Positions 25,244 through 34,667 of a stretch of DNA of 63,110 nucleotides are shown here, piece by piece (positions within the stretch are counted from its first letter, which is position 1; every line of letters begins with the position of its first letter). A program made the translations under genes and the position numbers. Source of the DNA: Sphingomonas sanguinis (GTDB taxonomy: Bacteria > Pseudomonadota > Alphaproteobacteria > Sphingomonadales > Sphingomonadaceae); NCBI RefSeq assembly GCF_001476905.1, contig NZ_LDTE01000021.1, positions 1 to 63,110 on the forward strand. The letters are read 5' to 3'. Below the pieces are notes generated by a model, which saw only the letters and a list, made by a program, of their open reading frames with translations, did no database searches and was not told where the DNA came from.

Positions 25244-27664
25244 ATGAAACAGGGTCGCATCATCGCCCTATTGGGGGTTTCGTTGCTGGCGCTCGGCGCG
25301 CAGGCCGCTGCCGCCCAGACGGCCACGCCAGCAGAGCAGGCGGACGAGCAGGCCGCCCCCGCGAGCGACGCGGGCAATGCGGGGAACGAGATCATCGTCA
25401 CCGGCACCCGCGCCGAGGGGCGTACCCGCCTGGACAGCGTGTCGCCCGTCGATGTGCTGAGCGGCGCCAGCCTGCAGCGGCAGGGGACGACCGAACTCGC
25501 CGCCGCGCTGTCGACCGTCGCCCCCTCGATCGATTTCCCGCGTCCGTCCGCCAATGACGCCACCGACGCGATCCGCCCGGCGACGCTGCGCGGCCTGTCG
25601 CCCGACCAGACTTTGGTGCTGATCAACGGCATTCGCGGCCACACCTCCGCCAATCTCAACACCAACGGCACGGTGGGTCGCGGATCGGCGGCGGTCGACC
25701 TGAACACCATCCCGACGGTCGCGCTCGACCGGATCGAGGTGCTGCGCGACGGTGCCTCGGCGCAATATGGATCGGACGCGATCGCCGGTGTCGTCAACCT
25801 GCGCCTGCGCGAGGCGCGTAACGGCGGCGGTGCCTCAGTCACCTACGGCTTCTACAACACCGATGTGAACACTGCCGCCAACAGCCGCCACGTCAATGGC
25901 GAGCCGGTAGTCACCGCCTCGGCCTGGCAGGGTTTCGGTTTCGGTAGCGACGGCTTCGTCACCGTGTCGGGCGAATATACCAAGCGCCAGCCGACCAATC
26001 GCGCCGATATCGACCGCCGCGTGACGCCCAACCGCATCACCGGCCGTTACGGCGACCCGGAGGTCGAACAGTTCACCGGCTTCGTGAATGCGGGCACCTC
26101 GCTGACCGATAATGTCAGCCTGTACGCGTTCGGCGGCTATCAGGACCGCGACACGCGCGGCGCAGCCTTCCCGCGCAATACCAGCGCGGCGACGATCACG
26201 GCGGGCTATCCGAACGGCTTCCTGCCGATCATCAACACCAAGTCGAAGGACATCAATTCGGCGGTCGGCCTGCGCGGTGATTTCGGCGGATATAATGTCG
26301 ACCTATCGCTCAGCTATGGCCGCAACATCGTCGATTTCCGCACGCTGAACTCGGCCAACTACGCCTATGGCGCGGCGACGCCGAAGAATTTCTATGACGG
26401 CCAGGTCGCCTATGACCAATATGTCGCCGGGCTGGACGTGACGCGCAAGTTCGACGTGTTCCAGTCGCTGAACGTCGCCTTCGGCATCGAGGGGCGGCGC
26501 GAAGGCTATAAGATCTCGCCGGGCGAGCAGGCATCCTATGGCGCGCCGGACAGCGGTGCCGTGGCGGGGGCCTCGCGCGGGGCGCAGGGCTTTGGCGGGT
26601 TCCAGCCCAAGAACGCGACCAAGCGGGCACGGCGCAGCGGCAGCATCTATCTGGATGTCGAGGCGCAGATCACCGACAAGCTGCTGCTCGGCATCGCCGG
26701 GCGTGGCGAGGATTATTCGGACTTCGGCTCGACCGCGACCGGCAAGGTATCGGCGCGCTATGACGTCACCGACTGGTTCGCGCTGCGCGGCACCGCCTCG
26801 ACCGGCTTCCGCGCGCCGTCGCTGCAACAGCAATATTTCACGCAGACGGCTTCGGTCGTGACCAACGGTGTGCCGATCCAGACCGGCACCTTCCCGTCGA
26901 CCGACCCGGTCGGCGTCGCGCTGGGCGGCCTGCCGCTGCGGCCCGAAAAGTCGACCAACCTGTCGGTCGGCACGGTCATCCGCGCGGGCGGGTTCGACCT
27001 GACCGTGGACGCGTACCGCATCCATATCCGCGACCAGATCGGCCTGTCGGAGAACATCCAGGCGGCGAACAATGCGCAGGTCGCCAGCCTGCTCCGACCG
27101 CTGGACGTCTCGGCGGCGCGCTTCTTCATCAACGGCCTGGCGAGCACCGCCAAGGGCATCGACGTGGTCGGCCATTACCGCGCGCGCACGACAAGCGCGG
27201 GGACGTTCGACTTCACGCTGGCGGGTAACATCAACACGATCGAGGTGACGCGCGTGCCGACCTCGACCGCGACGCTGAACCCCGCGCCGACCCTGTTCGC
27301 CCGCAGCCGCATCCTGACCCTGGAGGAGGGCACGCCGGGCGAGAAGATCACCGGCACGATCGACTGGTCGCTCGACCGGCTGGGTGCGCTGGCCCGCGTG
27401 ACCTATTATGGCAACGTCAACCAGCCGGGCACGACGCCCGCCGCCGACGTGCTGACCGGCAACCGCGCGATCACCGACCTCGAACTGCGATACGCGGCGC
27501 CGAAGGGCGCGCAGATCGGCATCGGCGTCAGCAACCTGTTCGACGTCTATCCGCGTGCGACGGCGCTGGCCAATAACTCGACCGGCGTGTTGGGCTTCCC
27601 CTATTTCTCGCCCTTCGGGTTCAACGGGCGCTATCTCTACGTTCGCGCCGGGCTGAACTGGTAA
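25244..27664 (+). CDS. TonB-dependent receptor
   Basis: An 806-residue outer-membrane receptor. The signal peptide (MKQGRIIALLGVSLLALGAQAAA) is followed by the TonB-box-like NEIIVTGTRAEGRTR and a plug with TLRGLSPDQTLVLINGIRGH and DRIEVLRDGASAQYGSDAIAGVVN. The barrel ends in VRAGLNW. The pattern DGASAQYGSDAIAGVVN is common in receptors of unassigned substrate in sphingomonads. The start at 25244 has a CAGGGA site; the frame is open 30 codons upstream but without a signal. No FUR box was seen upstream, and the gene has no co-directional partner, so the substrate is open. Confidence 0.92.
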   Translation: MKQGRIIALLGVSLLALGAQAAAAQTATPAEQADEQAAPASDAGNAGNEIIVTGTRAEGRTRLDSVSPVDVLSGASLQRQGTTELAAALSTVAPSIDFPRPSANDATDAIRPATLRGLSPDQTLVLINGIRGHTSANLNTNGTVGRGSAAVDLNTIPTVALDRIEVLRDGASAQYGSDAIAGVVNLRLREARNGGGASVTYGFYNTDVNTAANSRHVNGEPVVTASAWQGFGFGSDGFVTVSGEYTKRQPTNRADIDRRVTPNRITGRYGDPEVEQFTGFVNAGTSLTDNVSLYAFGGYQDRDTRGAAFPRNTSAATITAGYPNGFLPIINTKSKDINSAVGLRGDFGGYNVDLSLSYGRNIVDFRTLNSANYAYGAATPKNFYDGQVAYDQYVAGLDVTRKFDVFQSLNVAFGIEGRREGYKISPGEQASYGAPDSGAVAGASRGAQGFGGFQPKNATKRARRSGSIYLDVEAQITDKLLLGIAGRGEDYSDFGSTATGKVSARYDVTDWFALRGTASTGFRAPSLQQQYFTQTASVVTNGVPIQTGTFPSTDPVGVALGGLPLRPEKSTNLSVGTVIRAGGFDLTVDAYRIHIRDQIGLSENIQAANNAQVASLLRPLDVSAARFFINGLASTAKGIDVVGHYRARTTSAGTFDFTLAGNINTIEVTRVPTSTATLNPAPTLFARSRILTLEEGTPGEKITGTIDWSLDRLGALARVTYYGNVNQPGTTPAADVLTGNRAITDLELRYAAPKGAQIGIGVSNLFDVYPRATALANNSTGVLGFPYFSPFGFNGRYLYVRAGLNW

Positions 27665-27673
27665 GCGTTCGTT

Positions 27674-28777
27674 TCAGGCGGTGTGCAGGTCGAATCCTGC
27701 CGCCGCCATCACCCGGCCGTTGACGAGGAGTTCGATCTCGTGACGGCCGGGATGATGCCGCCGGGTGCTGAAATCCCGGATGATCTGTCGAGTCGCCAGC
27801 GAGACACAGGCTCCTGCGGCCAGGTCGAAGCTCTTCCACTTGAAGACCTTGGCCGCTGTCCGCCCGTTCGCGCGGGCATAATGGACGCGGTAATCGACGA
27901 CGAGCCGCTGTTCTGACTCCGCGTTGGACGTCAGCGCCGCCGTGATCGCGATCGTCTCGCCCAACCGGATGCTGGCCGGGGCGATCGCGAAGTCCGTGAC
28001 CGTCACTGCGACATCCGCCCGCGCCCCGACGATGGCGAGCGCCGCCGGATCGCCCTGTTTGATCCGCGAGCGCAGCGCATGGCGAATGATCCAGGCGGTG
28101 CGCGGATCGTCGCGCGACCATCCCGCCATCCGCTCGACCAGCCAGTCGGGGCGATCCTTGCCGATATCGTTCAGATGGTTGGCAACCGATTTGCGTACAT
28201 ACAGGCTGGGATCGGCCTTCAGCCTCTCCAGGATCGGCGCGGCGAGCGTCGGATCGTCCTTCAGCGCGGGCACCCGTGTTCCCCAGGGCAGGCGCGGTCG
28301 CGCGCCTTCGCTGGACAGCCGCCGGACATGCTCGTTCGGATGCTCCGCCCAGGCGCGCATCTGCGCCAGGACGCGCGTCGGATCGCGGGCCAGGAAGGGG
28401 CGGATGGCGAACTCCGCCGAGCCGTGGCGGGTCAGGTCGGCCAGCGCTTCCATGGACGCGTCGACATCGTGGAGCCCGTACCGCGCCACATATTCGGCCA
28501 GCGCAAAACCCTGAAACGCATGGGTCACGTGCGGGCCCATCGCGCGCAGCACCGCGAGCGCGTGCGGATAGTCACCGGGCAGCGCGCCGTGCAGCGCATC
28601 GGCGATATGCCGCACCCGCGCCATGACCGACAGCGCGTCCAGCCCCTGGGTCGCGGTATCGAGAAAGGCGGCGCGATCGAAACGCGGCGACGCGGCCATT
28701 CCGGCATCCGCGATCACACGCAGTGCGGCGTGGCCCAGAATATCCTTCATCAGCGGGTGTGCAGCCGGCTCGTTCAT
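27674..28777 (-). CDS. AlkC-type DNA alkylation repair glycosylase with Ig-like tail
   Basis: A 367-residue protein. The first ~260 residues are HEAT-like helical repeats of the AlkC/AlkD superfamily, with the family-typical WAEHPNEHVRRLSSEGARPR, PWGTRVPALKDDPT and SLYVRKSVANHLNDIGKD. AlkC enzymes remove 3-methyladenine and 3-methylcytosine from DNA without flipping the base. The C-terminal ~100 residues (VTVTDFAIAPASIRLGETIAI to the end) are beta-rich and look like an Ig-like domain, as found in one AlkC subgroup. An in-frame ATG at 28801 is an alternative start. It is convergent with the TonB receptor (9 bp apart). Confidence 0.85.
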   Translation of the reverse strand: MNEPAAHPLMKDILGHAALRVIADAGMAASPRFDRAAFLDTATQGLDALSVMARVRHIADALHGALPGDYPHALAVLRAMGPHVTHAFQGFALAEYVARYGLHDVDASMEALADLTRHGSAEFAIRPFLARDPTRVLAQMRAWAEHPNEHVRRLSSEGARPRLPWGTRVPALKDDPTLAAPILERLKADPSLYVRKSVANHLNDIGKDRPDWLVERMAGWSRDDPRTAWIIRHALRSRIKQGDPAALAIVGARADVAVTVTDFAIAPASIRLGETIAITAALTSNAESEQRLVVDYRVHYARANGRTAAKVFKWKSFDLAAGACVSLATRQIIRDFSTRRHHPGRHEIELLVNGRVMAAAGFDLHTA

Positions 28778-28868
28778 ACTCTGCCCATAGTTTCGTCGCA
28801 TAGCGTCATCGTGACAAAGGCTGGGAGAGGCAAGGTGCGGAGCCCCATGCGTCCCTGAGCCGTTAGGA

Positions 28869-30128
28869 ATGACCGTGACCGACCCATCTTCCGCTCCATC
28901 ACAGGCCTTGGCCGCCGGGACTCCCGGCTATCGCCGCCTGACCTGGGCGATGCTGTTCGCCGGGTTCGCGACCTTTTCGACCCTTTATGCCGTGCAGCCG
29001 TTGATGCCGCTGCTAGCCGCGCATTATCGCATCAGCGCCGAGGCGTCGTCCCTGGCCGTATCCTTGGCGACCGGCCCGCTGGCCGTCGGCATTCTGGTCG
29101 CGGGGGCGGTATCGGATCGGTTGGGGCGGCGTTCGCTGATGGTCGCGGCGATGATGACCGCCGCGCTCCTGACCCTCGCGGCGGCGGTGGTGCCGGGCTG
29201 GTACGGATTCCTGGCGCTCCGTTTCCTGGCCGGGCTGGCGCTGGCCGGGGTTCCGGCGGTGGCGATGGCCTATGTCGCCGAAGAGGTGGACGCGGCCTCG
29301 ATCGGCTCGGCGATGGGGCTCTATATCGCCGGAAGCGGGCTGGGCGGCATGGGCGGGCGGCTGGTCGCCAGCCTGGTCGCGGCGGTCGCCGACTGGCGGT
29401 GGGCGCTGGCGGCGGTGGGCGTGGCGGGCCTGCTCCTGGCGGAGGCGTTCCGGCGACTGGCACCGCCCTCGCGCCGGTTCGTGGCGAGCGGCGACGATTG
29501 GCTGGCGCTGCCGCGCGGGGCGGCGAGCCTGTTCCGCGATCCGGGCCTGCGGCTGCTCTATGCCGAAAGCTTCCTGTTGATGGGCGTGTTCGTGACCGTC
29601 TTCAACTATGTCGGCTTTCATCTGCTGGGCCCACCCTATCATCTGAGCCATGCGGTCGTGGGCGCGATATTCCTGATCTATATCCTGGGATCGATCAGCT
29701 CGCGCCTGTTCGGCGGCCTTGCGGGCAAGGCGGGGCGTCGCCGCATGTTCTGGGTGCCCGTCGCCCTGTTGATCGCGGGCGTCATACTCAGCGGTGCCGC
29801 GCCGCTGTGGATGGTGATCGTCGGGATCGCGGTCGTCACCATCGGCTTTTTCGGGGCGCATTCGATCGCCAGCGCCTGGGTCGGGCGGCGGGGTGGCGCG
29901 GCGCGCGGCCAGGCCGCGGCCTGGTATCTGTTCTTCTATTATATGGGGTCGAGCGTGCTGGGCTCTGCGGGCGGTTTCGCCTGGACCCGTGCCGGATGGA
30001 GCGGCGTGGTCGCGTTCTGTCTGGTGCTGGGCGTCCTGGCTCTGCTCGGCGGAGTCCTGCTCCTGCGCGTTCGCCCGCTGGCGGAAACCGAGCAGGCGCG
30101 ACCGACGGGGCCGGTCACGCCTGCCTGA
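28869..30128 (+). CDS. MFS transporter
   Basis: A 419-residue major facilitator with 12 predicted helices. The N-terminal half contains the drug-efflux-type loop GAVSDRLGRRSLMV between helices 2 and 3 and TLYAVQPLMPLLAAHYRI before it, a pattern seen in YnfM/arabinose-efflux-like permeases. The C-terminal half has the equivalent FGGLAGKAGRRRMFW. The substrate is unknown; a proton-driven exporter is most likely. It is divergent from the alkC gene and convergent with the receptor gene that follows, ending 6 bp from it. Confidence 0.88.
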   Translation: MTVTDPSSAPSQALAAGTPGYRRLTWAMLFAGFATFSTLYAVQPLMPLLAAHYRISAEASSLAVSLATGPLAVGILVAGAVSDRLGRRSLMVAAMMTAALLTLAAAVVPGWYGFLALRFLAGLALAGVPAVAMAYVAEEVDAASIGSAMGLYIAGSGLGGMGGRLVASLVAAVADWRWALAAVGVAGLLLAEAFRRLAPPSRRFVASGDDWLALPRGAASLFRDPGLRLLYAESFLLMGVFVTVFNYVGFHLLGPPYHLSHAVVGAIFLIYILGSISSRLFGGLAGKAGRRRMFWVPVALLIAGVILSGAAPLWMVIVGIAVVTIGFFGAHSIASAWVGRRGGAARGQAAAWYLFFYYMGSSVLGSAGGFAWTRAGWSGVVAFCLVLGVLALLGGVLLLRVRPLAETEQARPTGPVTPA

Positions 30129-30134
30129 AGGTTA

Positions 30135-32963
30135 TCAGAACGAGAAGCGGACACCCGCGTCGTAGCGGGGGCCGAAATTCTGGTAGCGCAGCAGCTGATT
30201 GTCGAAGCGGCCGGTGGCGAAATACTTCGCGTTGAACAGGTTCGTGCCCTCGACAAAGACCTGGGCGAAGGGGGTGATGTTCACCGCCACGCTGCCGTCG
30301 AACTGGCCGTAATCGCGCACGAACACCGGCTCGTTGCCCGGACCGCCCGCCAGCTGCTGGAGGAAGCGTTCGCGCCGGTTATAGGCGATACGCGCCGACA
30401 CGCCGAACTTCTCGTAGAACAGGGTCGCGTTCTGCGAATTGCCGATGCCCTCGGCCGCGAAGGACTGGCCGACCTGGCTGACGTCGAATTCGCGATTGGT
30501 GGTCACGAAGGTGGCGTTGGCCTGTACGCCGAAGCCGCTGAGCACGCCGGGCAGCCAGTCGAGCGTGTGGACCAGGTTCAGCTCCAGCCCCTTGATCTTT
30601 AGCGATTCCGCGTTGCGCGGACGCCGCACGCTGAACTTGGCGGTGTTGGGCCCGACGATCAGCCCGCCGACGGGGATGTTCCCCGCATTGGCGATGGTGA
30701 ACAGCTCCTCGCCAAAGGTCTGGACGATGAAGTCGTCGACCGTCTTGTGGAACACCGCCGCCGACAGGGTGGTGGTCGCCGTCGGATACCATTCCAGCGA
30801 CAGGTCGAAATTGGTCGCGCGATACGGCTTCAGCTCGGGATTGCCGCCGCTGGCGGTCAGCGTGGCGGGACGCAGCGTGCCGATGTCCAGGCTGGGCGCC
30901 AGGTCGCCGATGGCCGGGCGCGTCAGCGTCTTATAGGCGGCGAAGCGCGCCTGCAGCTTGGGCGTCAGGTTCAGCTTGGCGTTCAGATTGGGCAGGAAGT
31001 TGCTGTACGACGACCGCTTGTTGACCGACACCGCCGCGCGGTTGTTGGCGAAGACGCCGGTATAGGTGGTCGGATCACCCGGCACCGGCAGCAGGTCGGT
31101 CAGCTGCAATTGCTGCCCGGCCGACACGAGCTCGGTATATTCATACCGCCCGCCGACATTGATGAACCAGGGAAGGCCCGCGACCGTGCCCTCCAGATCG
31201 ACATCGGCATAGCTGGCAAAGACCTTTTCGCGAACACGGGCCGAGGGCTGCTCGGTCACGGCATAGCCGTTGGTCCGCGCGAAGATCGCCGCCGTCGTGC
31301 CCACCGGCTGGCCGCGCGCCAGGTCGAGCGCGGTCGTCGCGGCGGTGCTGGTCAGATAGTTGAAATAGGCCTGCGGGTTATAGGTCAGGAAGGTGGTCGG
31401 CACGCTGCCGCCCTTCTGCCCCAGCGACCCGAGGGTGAAGGGCGAGAGCAGCGACGGATCGGCCAGCGTCGGATAACCGCAATAGAGGCAGCCGATATTG
31501 GGGTCGGAGGTGAAGGGCACGTTGCGCTTGTCGCGCGAGGTGCCGGTCACGCCGAAGCGCAGCGCCGTGACGATGTCCCAGCCCGGCTTCCATTCGGTGT
31601 TCCAGCGATATTCCTGGACCTTCTCGGTCACGTCGTTGCCGCTGCGCCCGGCGATATGGGTGCGGCCGAGCGCCGGGTTGGTCAGCACGCCGTTCGCATA
31701 ACCCGAGGTCGACGGAATGCCGTTTCCTTGCGCGGCGGTGAAGGAATATTGGGTCGGCACGCCGATGACGGTGAAATAGGATTTGCCGCCGCCCGCATTC
31801 TTGGCCTGCGAATAGGTGGCGTCGAACACCATGCGGACATTGTCGGCCGGACGCCATTCCGCGTTGAACCCGGCCTCGTAAGTCGTCGTCTCGCGCACCC
31901 CGCCCGAGGCGATGAAGTCGGCATTGCCGTTGGTGGTCAGCGAGGTGACGGTGCGGTTGGAGTCGATTCCCGCCGCCGTATAGCTGGTCGGCTCGAACCA
32001 GCTGCCGAGACCCCGCGTCGTGGTGTCGCTCTTGAAACGGTTGTAGAGGCCGTCGACGGTGAAGGTCAGCTCGTCGGTCGGCGCATATTGCGCGACCAGC
32101 GTCGCGCCCAGGCGGGTGCGATCGTCGCGCGTCTCGTTCACGTCCTGGTTCCGCGGCGCATAGACGTTGGTGTAGAGCGGCGCGTTATTGGGCCCGACCG
32201 AGGTGCCGGGGATATAACCGTCGGTGCTGATCGCCCGGATCGACGCGATACGCTTCTGGTACGACAGCGAGGCGAGTAGCCCCAGCTTGCCGTCGGCAAA
32301 GGTGTCGCTGAGCAGGCCGAACAGCTGCGGCGTGACCTTCTTGCTGTTGCCCTCATACAGCGCCTTGGCGGTGAAGACGCCCTTGAACTCCTTGAGCGCG
32401 AGCGGGCGCGGCGTCTGGACATTGATCGTCGCGCCGATGCCGCCGCCCTGAAGCGGGGCCTGCGAGCTCTTATAGACCTGCGCGCCGCTGATCAGTTCGG
32501 CGGGAATCAGGTCGAACGAGAAGGCGCGGTTGTAATTGTCGGAGGCGAAGCTGCGGCCGTTGAACAACACCGTGTTGAAGGCGGGGCCCAGGCCGCGCAC
32601 GCTGACCGAGGCGCCCTCGCCATTGCTGCGGTCGATGGCGACGCCCGGAATACGCTGGAGCGATTCGGCGACATTGGCGTCGGGGAACTTGCCCAGGTCT
32701 TCGGAGGAGATCGCATCGAGGATACCGGCGGCGTCACGCTTGATCGCGGCGGCCGACTCGATGCTGCGGCGGATGCCGGTGACGACGATGTCGGAGGAGG
32801 CGCCATCGGCGGTGCTCTGGCTGGGCAGGGTGGCCGTCTGGTCGGCGGGGGGCGTCTGGCTCTGGGCGAGGGCCGGCGTTGCCGCAATAAGTGCGACAAG
32901 TGCGCAGGACAGCCCACCGGTCCATGTCCGGCCGCGATACTGACCGATGGCATAAACTTGCAT
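30135..32963 (-). CDS. TonB-dependent receptor paired with tryptophan halogenase
   Basis: A 942-residue outer-membrane receptor of the large Caulobacter/Sphingomonas carbohydrate-type class. It has a long signal region, the TonB-box DIVVTGIRRSIESAAAIKR and a plug with ISSEDLGKFPDANVAESLQR, IPGVAIDRSNGEGASVSVRG and APLQGGGIGATINVQTPRPL. The barrel ends in YDAGVRFSF. The string TGIRRSIESAAAIKRDA is diagnostic for this class, which usually imports plant or algal glycans or other bulky nutrients. An AGGGGAG site precedes the ATG at 32963. It is divergent from the halogenase and SapC genes, a combination repeated in many sphingomonad genomes. Confidence 0.93.
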   Translation of the reverse strand: MQVYAIGQYRGRTWTGGLSCALVALIAATPALAQSQTPPADQTATLPSQSTADGASSDIVVTGIRRSIESAAAIKRDAAGILDAISSEDLGKFPDANVAESLQRIPGVAIDRSNGEGASVSVRGLGPAFNTVLFNGRSFASDNYNRAFSFDLIPAELISGAQVYKSSQAPLQGGGIGATINVQTPRPLALKEFKGVFTAKALYEGNSKKVTPQLFGLLSDTFADGKLGLLASLSYQKRIASIRAISTDGYIPGTSVGPNNAPLYTNVYAPRNQDVNETRDDRTRLGATLVAQYAPTDELTFTVDGLYNRFKSDTTTRGLGSWFEPTSYTAAGIDSNRTVTSLTTNGNADFIASGGVRETTTYEAGFNAEWRPADNVRMVFDATYSQAKNAGGGKSYFTVIGVPTQYSFTAAQGNGIPSTSGYANGVLTNPALGRTHIAGRSGNDVTEKVQEYRWNTEWKPGWDIVTALRFGVTGTSRDKRNVPFTSDPNIGCLYCGYPTLADPSLLSPFTLGSLGQKGGSVPTTFLTYNPQAYFNYLTSTAATTALDLARGQPVGTTAAIFARTNGYAVTEQPSARVREKVFASYADVDLEGTVAGLPWFINVGGRYEYTELVSAGQQLQLTDLLPVPGDPTTYTGVFANNRAAVSVNKRSSYSNFLPNLNAKLNLTPKLQARFAAYKTLTRPAIGDLAPSLDIGTLRPATLTASGGNPELKPYRATNFDLSLEWYPTATTTLSAAVFHKTVDDFIVQTFGEELFTIANAGNIPVGGLIVGPNTAKFSVRRPRNAESLKIKGLELNLVHTLDWLPGVLSGFGVQANATFVTTNREFDVSQVGQSFAAEGIGNSQNATLFYEKFGVSARIAYNRRERFLQQLAGGPGNEPVFVRDYGQFDGSVAVNITPFAQVFVEGTNLFNAKYFATGRFDNQLLRYQNFGPRYDAGVRFSF

Positions 32964-33101
32964 CAATTTGCTCCCCTAGATGAACTTGGTCGCAGTCTCT
33001 GATGAACTGCTTGTCAATGCGGTGTTATTATCTATGTCTGACAAATACAAATGAAATTCAAACCGCTATGATGCGCTGTGCGGTGAGAGGAGAGGAATCG
33101 G

Positions 33102-34667
33102 ATGACGGGACGAGCGGAGCGGACCGATGGTCCGGTGCGACGCGTGGTCGTGGTGGGCGGCGGATCGGCGGGCTGGATCGCCGCCTGTCGGCTGGCGGCC
33201 CAGTCGCGGCGGACCGGCGGCGATGTCCGCGTCACCCTGGTCGAATCGCGCAATGTGCCCACGGTCGGGGTGGGTGAGGGGACCTGGCCGACCATGCGCA
33301 ACACGCTGGCCAAGATCGGCATCAGCGAAACCGACTTCATCCGATCCTGCGATGCCGCGTTCAAACAGGGCGCGCGGTTCGTCGGCTGGACCGACGGGAC
33401 GGCGGACGACGGCTATTACCACCCGCTCAACCCGCCTGCGGGCGCGACGGAGATCGATCTGGCGCCGCACTGGCTGCACCGGTCGGAGATGGGCGCGAGC
33501 TTTGCCGATTGGGTCGATTATCAGGCGATGCTGTGCGACGCAGGCCTGGCGCCCAAGTCGATTGTCGCGCCCGAATATGCGGGCCATGCCAATTATGCTT
33601 ATCATATGGACGCGGGGAAGTTCGCCACGCTGCTGCGCGACCATGGCGTGGGGCAGCTGGGCGTCGAGCATGTGCTGGGCGATGTCGTGCGGGTCGCGGT
33701 CGCGGACAATGGCGACATCGCGCATCTGGAGCTGGCCGATGGCGGCACCGTGGCGGGCGACCTGTTCGTCGACTGCACGGGCTTTGCCGCGCTGCTGATC
33801 GGCGGGGTTTATGACGTGCCGTTCCGCCGGTGCGGGGACGTGCTGTTCGCCGACCGGGCCATCGCGCTGCAGGTGCCTTATGCGCAGCCGGACGACCCCA
33901 TCACCTGCCACACCGTGTCGACCGCGCAAGAATCGGGCTGGATCTGGGACATCGGCCTGTGGACCCGGCGCGGCGTCGGCCATGTCTATAGCAGCGCGCA
34001 TACCAGCGACGATGCGGCCGAGGCGGCGTTGCGCGCCTATATCGGTCCCGCCGCCGAGGGGTTGAGCGCGCGGCGGATCACCATCTATGCCGGGCATAGG
34101 ACGCGCTTCTGGCAGAATAACTGCGTCGCGGTCGGCCTGTCCGCTGGGTTCATCGAGCCGCTGGAGGCCTCCGCGCTGATGCTGATCGAGACGGCGATGG
34201 ACGCGATCGCCGACCGGCTGCCGCGCACCCGCGCCGCGATGGACGTGATGGCGCGCCAGTTCAACGCGACCTTCACCCATCACTGGATGCGGATCATCGA
34301 GTTCCTGAAGCTGCATTATGTCCTGACCAAGCGCACCGACACCGATTTCTGGCGCGACAATGTCGCGGCCTCCTCCATTCCCGACGGCCTGGCCGAGCGG
34401 CTGGAACTGTGGCGGCATCATTCGCCCGGCCCGCAGGATTTTGACCATGCCCGCGAGGTGTTTTCCTGGCCCAGCTATCAATATGTCCTGCACGGCATGG
34501 GGTTTGAGAGCCATCGGCCGCCTGTCGACCCGGCCGCCCCCGATGCGGTGCTGGCGGAGCGATTCGTGGGCAGGACGGCACGCGCCAAGGACGAGCTGCG
34601 CGCCCGTGCGCCCGTCCACCGCGACCTGTTGCGGGCGATCCGCGAACATGGTCTGCAGCGGGTATGA
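33102..34667 (+). CDS. Tryptophan-halogenase family flavoprotein
   Basis: A 521-residue flavoprotein of the flavin-dependent tryptophan halogenase family. The FAD loop VVVVGGGSAGW is at 15-25. Lys88 in AAFKQGARFVGW matches the lysine that guides hypochlorous acid, and Glu352 in SAGFIEPLEAS matches the catalytic glutamate. The usual WxWxIP motif reads WIWDIG (280-285), with Gly in place of Pro. Homologues next to TonB receptors and SapC proteins form their own clade, and their true substrate is unknown; free tryptophan halogenation is not assured. A GAGAGGAGAGGAA site precedes the ATG. It overlaps sapC by four bases (ATGA). Confidence 0.9.
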   Translation: MTGRAERTDGPVRRVVVVGGGSAGWIAACRLAAQSRRTGGDVRVTLVESRNVPTVGVGEGTWPTMRNTLAKIGISETDFIRSCDAAFKQGARFVGWTDGTADDGYYHPLNPPAGATEIDLAPHWLHRSEMGASFADWVDYQAMLCDAGLAPKSIVAPEYAGHANYAYHMDAGKFATLLRDHGVGQLGVEHVLGDVVRVAVADNGDIAHLELADGGTVAGDLFVDCTGFAALLIGGVYDVPFRRCGDVLFADRAIALQVPYAQPDDPITCHTVSTAQESGWIWDIGLWTRRGVGHVYSSAHTSDDAAEAALRAYIGPAAEGLSARRITIYAGHRTRFWQNNCVAVGLSAGFIEPLEASALMLIETAMDAIADRLPRTRAAMDVMARQFNATFTHHWMRIIEFLKLHYVLTKRTDTDFWRDNVAASSIPDGLAERLELWRHHSPGPQDFDHAREVFSWPSYQYVLHGMGFESHRPPVDPAAPDAVLAERFVGRTARAKDELRARAPVHRDLLRAIREHGLQRV

